Assembly: GCA_903813345.2 (NCBI GenBank)
Contig: CAIIXF020000004.1
Coordinates: forward strand, 1,034,513 to 1,098,512
Length of the DNA stretch: 64,000 nt
Source: Owenia fusiformis
Lineage: Eukaryota > Annelida > Polychaeta > Sabellida > Oweniidae
Direction of reading: 5' to 3'
Shown here piece by piece: positions 48,250-58,000 of the stretch (positions are counted from its first letter, which is position 1; the number at the start of each line of letters is the position of its first letter). A program made the position numbers and the translations under genes. The notes beneath the pieces are model-generated. The model worked only from the letters and a program-made list of their open reading frames with translations. It had not been told where the DNA came from and ran no database searches.

Positions 48250-48973
48250 ACCATATAACATAATAGGGGAAACAAGAGCGTGTAGCAAAACATGAATCAT
48301 GCGTTTTGAATACGTCCAAATTTCCACTGTTCGTAACCAGAAGTACAATTTGCATGTAAGCATCTGTTGCCTTTACATCACTCATACATCCTACATCACA
48401 AATTAATTACCGTCGCTATGGTAACCAAAATCAAGAACATGGTGGATATTTAGCAGCAAAACATCATAATAGTATTATCGATATATTTACCGCGTTTTTT
48501 ATCATGTAATATTGCTATTGGTCATTGGACAGAAATCGGACAAATTTTGCATAATTGCATTTTTTAATAATTTTCCTTGCTTTTTCAAAAAAAGTTGAAT
48601 CAAAAGGAAAATGTGACCTTTTTGGACACACTGTAGATATTTATTGCCCGTTATATAAAGGAAATACATATTATGTAAAGTTATTTGAAAGTATATATTG
48701 TTATTATTGGATAGAAATACAGTATACAGGTTATACCGGTTGTAGGTTGGTGGTATTGCCCAGTGGGCGTCCATTTTACGTTTTTTTACTATAACTCAAA
48801 AAGTTGTGGAGCACTTTTGTTGAAAAATTACAAAATGCATCTGACATAATGATAATGAGGCCTTAATTGAGGGGATTAAAAGCATATCTAGTAGATATTA
48901 TCTACTCTATAAACCTGTTATTGCTTTTCCAGATTTGTGATAAGTTATATATAGCTGAAAGATTGATCGAAAG

Positions 48974-49022
48974 ATGGCCCTCTTAAATCCAGTTGTAATG
49001 CTATTGGTGATATACGCTCCAG
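48974..49022 (+). CDS. Exon 1: signal peptide
   Basis: ATG at 48974 in AAGATGG context encodes [16 protein letters not shown] and a first G, then GTAATG. It is a compact hydrophobic signal peptide. The phase 1 donor matches exon 2, where GLIAVP follows, giving a plausible cleavage region. Confidence 0.7.
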
Positions 49023-52000
49023 GTAATGCTGTAACCAGAAATACAGACTTCAAGGTTGAATTGTAATTTGAAATATTATGCTATGGAATGTAAACGAATT
49101 GAGAACAAATCAAGTTGATTCAATGGGGATTACTAAAAAATAATAATCACGTCATCATCAGTTTGGAGAACAAATGTGTTTCACGAATAAAGATAATAAT
49201 ATTTTTTTAATAATTTTAGCGACTGCATTATTGGAGTTTGGTACTTAGGCTTCGTGAAGTTACAGGATGGACCATTGATACATTCTTATTTTTATTTTTA
49301 AAGGTTTAATTGCTGTACCAGTATTAACAACCACACCAATGTTTAATACAGCTACACCAACAGATATAGATTCTCCTTGCAATACTGGTATTTCCATCCC
49401 CTGGAACGGAGGTTACCAGTGCATTTGTCCACCCAACAAACGAGGCAAAAACTGCAGTGAAGGTAAGCAATTGAAAGAGTAGAAAACCCCATATCACATA
49501 TTTTAACACTTGGTATTTCCATCCCCTGGAACGGAGGTTACCAGTGCATTTGTCCGCCAAACAAACGAGGCAAAAACTGCAGTGAAGGTAAGCAATGAAA
49601 GAGTAGAAAACCCCAATATTTACATAGCTGAATACTGGTATTTCCAATACCCTGGAACGGTGGTCACCAGTGCATTTGTCCGCCCAACAAACGAGGCAAA
49701 AACTGCAGTGAAGGTAAGCAATTGAAAGAGTAGAAAACCCCAATATTTACATATTTGAATACTGGTATTTCCATTCCCTGGAACGGTGGTTACCAGTGCA
49801 TATGTCCGCCAAACAAACGAGGCAAAAACTGCGGTGAAGGTGAGCAATAGTATAGTTTCCATATAGCTTTTGAAATCTCGCTAAATCTCGTTTTTCGTGA
49901 GATTTTAAGAGACTTGCATATTAGACCTCTAATGACTTACATTACCTTCTTTTAAATGGCATATTTGAATTCAGTGAAATGTTTTCTCCTATAATAGCTT
50001 TGATTTACACAGTTATGTAATTTGAATAATTTTCTATAACAATTTAAAAAAACTTGGGCCAAATGTCCATAGATGCAATGCTAAAATCCTTTAAATCTGT
50101 GGATTATTTGTATGTCAATCAACATTTGCATGTTTAATCACAAAATGTACATAAACAGGGTCATCATGTGGTATATCATTCAAGTTTTATACAGATTCAA
50201 CAAACACACTTTGATAAATCATAAAATTAAGCCACTTTTCCAAGATTTTAGCATGTAAATGAATGGAGCTCTAGCCCGAGTTAAAAGCTGAATAAAAGAT
50301 GGCAGCACGAGATTTCATTGATTTTTCTGCTATTTAGAAACTATCCTATTGAAAGAGTAGAAAACCCCAATATTTACATATTATTTTAATTCTGGTATTT
50401 CCATCCCCTGAGACGGTGGTTACCAGTGCATTTGTCCGCCAAACAAACGAGGCAAAAACTGTAGTGAAGGTAAGCAATGAAAGAGTAGAAAACCCCAATA
50501 TTTACATAGCTGAATACTGGTATTTCCAATACCCTGGAACGGTGGTCACCAGTGCATTTGTCCGCCCAACAAACGAGGCAAAAACTGCAGTGAAGGTAAG
50601 CAATTGAAAGAGTAGAAAACCCCAATATTTACATATTTGAATACTGGTATTTCCATTCCCTGGAACGGTGGTTACCAGTGCATATGTCCGCCAAACAAAC
50701 GAGGCAAAAACTGCGGTGAAGGTGAGCAATTGAAAGAGTAGAAAACCCCAATATTTACATATTATTTTAATTCTGGTATTTCCATCCCCTGAGACGGTGG
50801 TTACCAGTGCATTTGTCCGCCAAACAAACGAGGCAAAAACTGCGGTGAAGGTAAGCAATGAAAGAGTATACATAGAAATCCCAATACTAACACAGCTGAA
50901 TACTGGTATGTCCATCCCCTGGGACGGTGGTTACCAGTGCATTTGTCCACCCAACAAACGAGACAAAAACTGCAGTAAAACCCTTATGTGTACACATATT
51001 TTCCATAACACTGGTGGATAAGGGAGGGGGTCCTAGATGACCCTCCCACTGAAAGTTAAAGAGGTACAGTAAAAATTAAACTCTCGATGGAGGTCTCATT
51101 AAAGTCAAAAAAGTAGGTCAAATGAGGTCAAAAGTAGGCCAAGGTAACACAGGTTGTTTCATGGAGTGGGCTTTTTGCGTATCTTTTACTTTTACAATTG
51201 AAACAGCATATAATGTTTTTTTTGCCAGAAAAGGGGTTCTAAATGCTATAAATGTATATAGTATCTATCTTTTAAGGACACAAGATGTTGGTAAGTATAT
51301 ATCTTTCCAAAATCCAGAGATGGGTAAATTGGTCGAAAACATGAAGAAATGAAATTTCAAATAATGGGGAGAGGGGAGACCAAGCAGTCCTTGACATAAA
51401 ATAGTGAATAGATATTATTTTTTCAAAATAAACATCCTTGGAAACACCCCTTGCTATAACATAGTTTACAAATTTTGGATATTGTTTGAGTATTGGCTGA
51501 AAAAAGGTTTTAGTGCATCTCGGCAAGTATGAACGCAATCTCGCAACGTGACGTTTTCAAGCAATTTCTGAAAAAAAACCAAAGTTCCCGACTCAGCCAC
51601 TCCGATTACCTCGATTTTTGCACCAAAATGGGTATTTTATCTGTAGCTAGAGCTACTACGATTACAATTTTGTCATTGCGAGAAGTAACAGGGAAAAATC
51701 CTGAGGGGTGGGGTTATCCCCCGTGTACACATTGGGCTAAGGCATTTAAAACCTTTAAAGTCCCCCAATAAAGTTTAAACCACATTGGCTTATATTGTAG
51801 TCTTACCCAATGTTATCAGAATCTGATATGTGAAACTTTTTATTTTAATTTTAAAAAGTGTTTTTTGAAGAAACTTTTGTTCGGAAAATCATGAATTTCT
51901 TTAAAACTAACTTTTAGGGGTTACACATATCTTTTAATAACCAATAATGGATACCAAAGAACAGCATTCATCTTCACGTGCTTTTTGCCGAAAAAATTAA

Positions 52001-55000
52001 GAAAATCGGTTCATAAATAAGCGAGAAATGAACTCATCAATCCATGAAAATCTAAAACAAATACATTCTTCCTTTTAACCTGGTAAAACAATCACCATTG
52101 ATTTAATTTTGAAGTGTAGCATATTTAGAATGTTTTTTGCCACCTGGTTGAGTCATCGATTACATCACTCAGTTTGATATTTTTGATATGCTAAAACATT
52201 GAAGTGGGACATTAGATGGGGCATTTTAGTGGGGCATTTTATTATTGAAATAGTGTGTCCTTCGTTCAATCTTTGCATAGGTGTTAAAAATATTATCTTT
52301 TTGAAATGTATGGTGGAATATTTGATGATTAAAAAATTACAACTTTTTTTGAAAAATGGCGGGAAATTTGAATATTTCAGAAATGAAAAGCTAATTTTTA
52401 TTCAAAAAATCTCTAAAATGACTTTTAAAGTCATATAACAAAAAGTAAATTAATGATAAAAACATATTTTTGTAACATAACACGGGGACTTTAATATTTT
52501 ATATATCGGAAACCCATAAACATTCCATTGAGTACAGATTTAGTCAAATGCTACATTTATTTTCAGATTTTCCTAATGCTGATAGCTGTACATGGCCAGG
52601 GAATGGTAAGTCATAACAAAAATAAAAAATCATGTATAATAGTAACAAGACAATGTAGATTATTAAGTAGTATCTATGGGAAATCTCCATCTTGTGTTTT
52701 ATTCATATTGCATGTTAACAAGATCAGATATATTTCAAGAATAAATCGACGTCTACATACAGGGTGTCTAAAAAACAGGACCGTAAGAAAGTTGAATAAT
52801 TCGGTCAATTTTGCATATTTTGCCTTGGAATTTTTGAATTATTAAGTTCATTCAATGTGAATTTTGTTGTGAAAGTTTGATATTGATCTGCAAGTTGAGT
52901 CGAAAACTACAGTTCCTTACAAAACATGGCCCAAATGTACGTGCACCTCTCCTCTCTATGGACAATTAAATCCGGCGAACAAAGATGTTAATGATCCTCC
53001 TACACACATTTCTTTTTGAATTGACAAGTTTGTTCCAAGAACAATTACTACTAGGGCTAACATCCTCCTGATGAAGTGTCGCAGCGATCATTGCATTCTG
53101 AACAATGCAATGCCTGGGTGGCAATGAGCAAACATGGAATCATCAGTCCTTTATGGTTTAAAGATGAATGGGGACGTGCTATCCCATGAACAAGGACCAG
53201 TATGTTCAAGTTCTTACTAAGTTTTGGAGGTCACTAAGCACCATAAGTGGCGTCTAAGGAGATAGGCAGTGGTTTCAACAAGCCAATACCACCCAAACAC
53301 TGCAAATGATATGGTAAAATTGTTTAGGCAATGCCTAGGTGGTCAGCTCATCAGTCGCCGAACTCAAAACATATGGGCAGCTTATTCGCCAGATCCAAAT
53401 CTCTCAGATTTTTATCTTTGGGGATTTCTCTAAGCCAATGTGTATATTGAGAGGCCCCTAACAATTTTAAGAGTGAAATAACTACCCCAATTCGTACCAT
53501 CCACATTGATGTGTATAGGTCAGGGTCATCAACTTTGGTCGCAGGATTCATTTGTGCATAGAGAGAAGAAGTGACCATTTTGAGCATGTTTTGTAAGATA
53601 CTGTAGTTTTTGACACAATGAACAGATTATCATAAAAATTTCATAACAAAATTCACATTGAATGAACTGAATAATTCTAAAATTTCAAGGCAAAATATGG
53701 AAAATTGAGCTAATTGTATGTTTGAATGTGTGTATAAAGGTTACCTCTGGTGTGTTTGACACCTGTTCCCCTATGAGCTTTTTTCATTCAGTCTCTGAGC
53801 ACGATAAGCTAAGCGCTGTCGCCGTAACCACGAGGTCAGGAGTTCGAGATGCGTGAGCTGCTTGCGTTTATGCATATATGATCAAATACATTTTTACATC
53901 ACTACCTGAAATGCTACTGTAGTGTCACTTTTTGTGACTTGCGTTGGTCGTCGGCGCTTGTATGAATTGTAAAACGTAGAATTGTAGATAGCAGAATTCT
54001 GTCTGTAATTACATTTACTGGGTAGTTTCCTTCTCAGTTTTAGATCTGTGTTTACTTTCCGTATTTAGTTACACCATCGAATCGCAAGTAATGTTTCTGC
54101 GAGAAATCCAAACAGTTGAAAATTTACGTTCAGCACGTAATGAGGATACCGTTGCCTTCTTAAAGTTTTAACTTAAATAATATTAAATAGTCTATTTAAT
54201 TAGTTAACACATGTGTACAGTGTCAATAACAATGAAATGTTTCTTGTTTTTGTAGAGAACGCCTGTTCCTCAGCTCCTTGTCATGGAGAGGGCGCCGTGT
54301 GTATAAACACATTTGGCGGCAATTATAAATGCTTATGCCCACCCGGGACAAGTGGTGATCGCTGTGGTCAAGGTAAGAAAAAACTATGAAGTCATATCTA
54401 CGATCCTTGTATTAGTTAAAATAAGCAATATTAAACGTCTGAATTACATTTTGTATTTCATTGTATATTCATATTCTATACATATACACGCGTGATAATC
54501 TGTTGTAAAATTCTAACTCGATATTTTGCAATATATGCAGCCATGTAGTGATTACAAAATTCAAAAATCGTCATTTTGTCACATTTGGATCGCAAGGTAA
54601 TAGCCGAACTCTTTTGGATCACTGATTATGAATTCATGGTCAATTATAGATAGTCAGAAAATAACAATTTCAATGTTGTCGATATCGGTCAAGGTACTTA
54701 TAGGATATCCTATGATTTTGAGGAATATCATTTTTATCTACGAGGTGATATTGATATCTGCACGAGAGAGCAAAGCGAACGAGTGCATATATCAATATCA
54801 CCGAGTAGATTAAAATGATATTCTGAAAAAAATCATAGGATGTTATCCTACACTTACAAGGAGTGTACTAAATGTATAATATCATTGCAAAATGAATTTC
54901 ATGCCAAATAGAGTCAGTCTGGAGGAAAATCAACAAGCGGAGTATATCGTCACAATATCCTCCGCATATTGGGTTTTCCGGAGTAAATCGTTACGATATC

Positions 55001-58000
55001 CTCCGGTTATTCATTTTGCCAATAAATATCAAATTTATTTTTTAATGTTATTATACATTTAGTACATTAAGTGTAGGATAACTGGGAATATCAGCCTTGC
55101 GGTTGTTTCGTGCCATTCACTTTCTCATTGGTTCTTCTAGTAATAAACTATAATTCATATTTCATTACTAGGTAATTACTGCTTTCTCTGCTCAAGTAAA
55201 AGATGGAGGAACGTCACGTGTCCTGTGTTCGACAAAAAGCCATTCTTGGCATCGATGTCTGTACAAGACGTAACACTCAAGACTCAAGTATCGAGGTAGG
55301 ATCAAATGTTTATAATAAGATCTGTTAATATATAGGTTAAGGTAGAACTTCACAGAAGATCAGCTTTTTCTCCAATTCAGATTTTCTTGAAAAGAATCAT
55401 GGTAAAAGATATACTGATGTATAACATAATATGTGAAAATGAGAAAAATTGACAGTCTGGTTTTTTCAAGAAAAATATTTTATCCACATTGCATGCGGTG
55501 AAAAGTCACAGTCCGGATCCGAAAAAATTTTTTTAATAAAAATAATAAATTAAGTATTTAGAAATATCAAGAAAATACTAAGTGGTTCCAAAAAGGATAA
55601 AAAAAAAATAAATAAATAAAATACACCCCGGGACTCAAACCCGCATCCTCCCGCCTGTTAGCGCCTGTTACTTGTTACCCCTATAAGATATCCCGGCAAC
55701 GTTGAAAGGGAGATAATTTTGGGGTAAATATATATACAATATTGATTCTCGTCCACCGGGAACCTTTGCGAGAGTAGGATTTATGATGCGCGAACTGACT
55801 GCGCAATGGTTATTTAACTTTTACCTAAAGTTATACGTGACGTTATTAGACTCCAGATATTGTTTTTGCCATTATTTTATTAGACTCCATATGATAATCT
55901 GGAGTCTATTGTTTTTGCATCTTTTCTTTATTATTAGACTCCAGATGATAATCTGGAGTATATTGTGTTATATCTTTGTCTTTCTCTTGTAGTTCTCTAA
56001 AACCTTCTTTTGTTATGCTGTAGAAGTGTTGTTTCAGCTGGTGTGATTTCTGCTTCTATGGACATCAAATTTGAATGGGTCTGTTTCAACTCACAAGGTA
56101 GATCAGGGATTTGTGTAGTGAAATGAAATGTCCAATGACATAGCGCTCACTTCAAATTGTTCTTCTTTATTGTCTTCTTCCTCTTCTGTAAGTAGAAAGA
56201 AAGAAAGTAGGTCAAAACATAAAGTTCTCCATATACGTGTAAGTTATTAAATAAGGGTAGACTTTTCTCAGGAAGCCGAATCTGGAAACCAAATTTCGAT
56301 TGGTCTGACCAGTTTGTCTGTAAGGCCTATCTGGTCTGTCTGTCCAGTCTGTCTATCTGGTTTGTCTGTCTGGTTTGTCCGTCTGTCTGTCAACCAAAAA
56401 AAACATGTCTAGTTACAATTATTGTCTAAGAGAGAGCGGGTAAAAATTTGATTGAGAGAAAAAAAGTGTGTGATAGAGAGATATAGGAAGAGAGAGGGGG
56501 AGGGGAGAGAAGAAGTCAGGGAGAGAGAATTACAGGTGTAAAAGGGTAGGTGGTCCTATCAAATTTTGGGTCCTACTCTCTATTGATTTATATGGTGACC
56601 TAATAACAATTATTTTCCTTATTATTTATACACAGTCAGGGCCAGTAAGGGCTGTAAGGAAAGGGGACTATAATCCCAGGGGACCATAATTTATTTTACA
56701 CGAGAGAGAGGGAGAAAAGGCGAGAGACAGAAAGTAAGAGAGACAGATAACGATACATGGAAGATATACATTGTTCGCTGTGTATTTCAGGACAAGATGC
56801 ACGGTGAACGACAAATGGGACTTCGATTACAACACAGGGACCATGTGGGTAGCTAAAGGTTGCAGGGGCGAGTTTTGTGTAAACTTTCAAGAATCTATTG
56901 AGGCTACAACAACAGTGACTGATGCTACAACAACAGTGACTGATGCTACAACAACAATGACTGATGCTACAACAACAGTAACCGATGCTACAACAACAGT
57001 GACTGATGCTACAACAACAGTGACTGATGCTACAACAACATCGACTGATGCTACAACAACAGTGACTGATGCTACAACAACATCGACTGATGCTACAACA
57101 ACAGTGACTGATGCTACAACAACAGTGACTGATGCTACAACAACCATGACTGATGCTACAACAACAGTGACTGATGCTACAACAACAGTGACTGATGCTA
57201 CAACAACATCGACTGATGCTACAACAACAGTGACTGATGCTACAACAACAGTGACTGATGCTACAACAACAGTGACTGATGCTACAACAACAATGACTGA
57301 TGCTACAACAACAGTGACTAATGCTACAACAACAATGACTGATGCTACAACAACTATGACTGATGCTACAACAACAATGACTGATGCTACAACAACAGTG
57401 ACTGATGCCACAACAGCAATGACCGATGCTACTTCCACTGCCTCGCTGCCAACAACAACCCTTCTACCAACCCTTTCAAAAGGTATGTCAGCTAATTCTT
57501 TTATAATAAATCTAGATCAAAATTTTTGTTTTCCTTATTTTTGCGACCCTGACACAACTATTCAATAGTTTTCTTTGAAGATATATACAGCAAAGAATAT
57601 GCTAATAGGGTAAGAATTACGTTTAGCACTCAGAAGGTATTTTGACCTAGTTTTGAGAGGTCAGTGTCAATAAGATAGGTCAACAAAAAAAGTCCTCCAA
57701 ATTCTGATATTTTGTGAACGTTTACCTGGGCAATATAATTACCTATGAATTCGTGAAGAAAGCAAAAAAAAATAGCAAGGCTTCATAGGTGAAAATAGTC
57801 GAACATGGACTTTTCACTACAGAATACGCTTCAATTGCAATAATTCTTTTATATTACCGTAAACATATCTTATTCCGTGCAATTTATAAAGTACATGCAT
57901 TAATGCGTGCGCCTGTTAAATAGATATAACGTATTACATCACAAAAGTACATGAAAATGTGGTTTTAAACTCGAATAGAAGGATCTGACACATCTAGATA

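Noticed and set aside
51529-51771. 80-codon frame in intron 2 of the EGF/WSC gene
   Set aside because: No recognised domain, and no phase-1 splice borders that would let it join the neighbouring exons.
56887-57438. 183-codon frame on the - strand
   Set aside because: Mirror frame of the 21-bp coding repeat; the + strand has the splice sites and flanking Cys-rich module.
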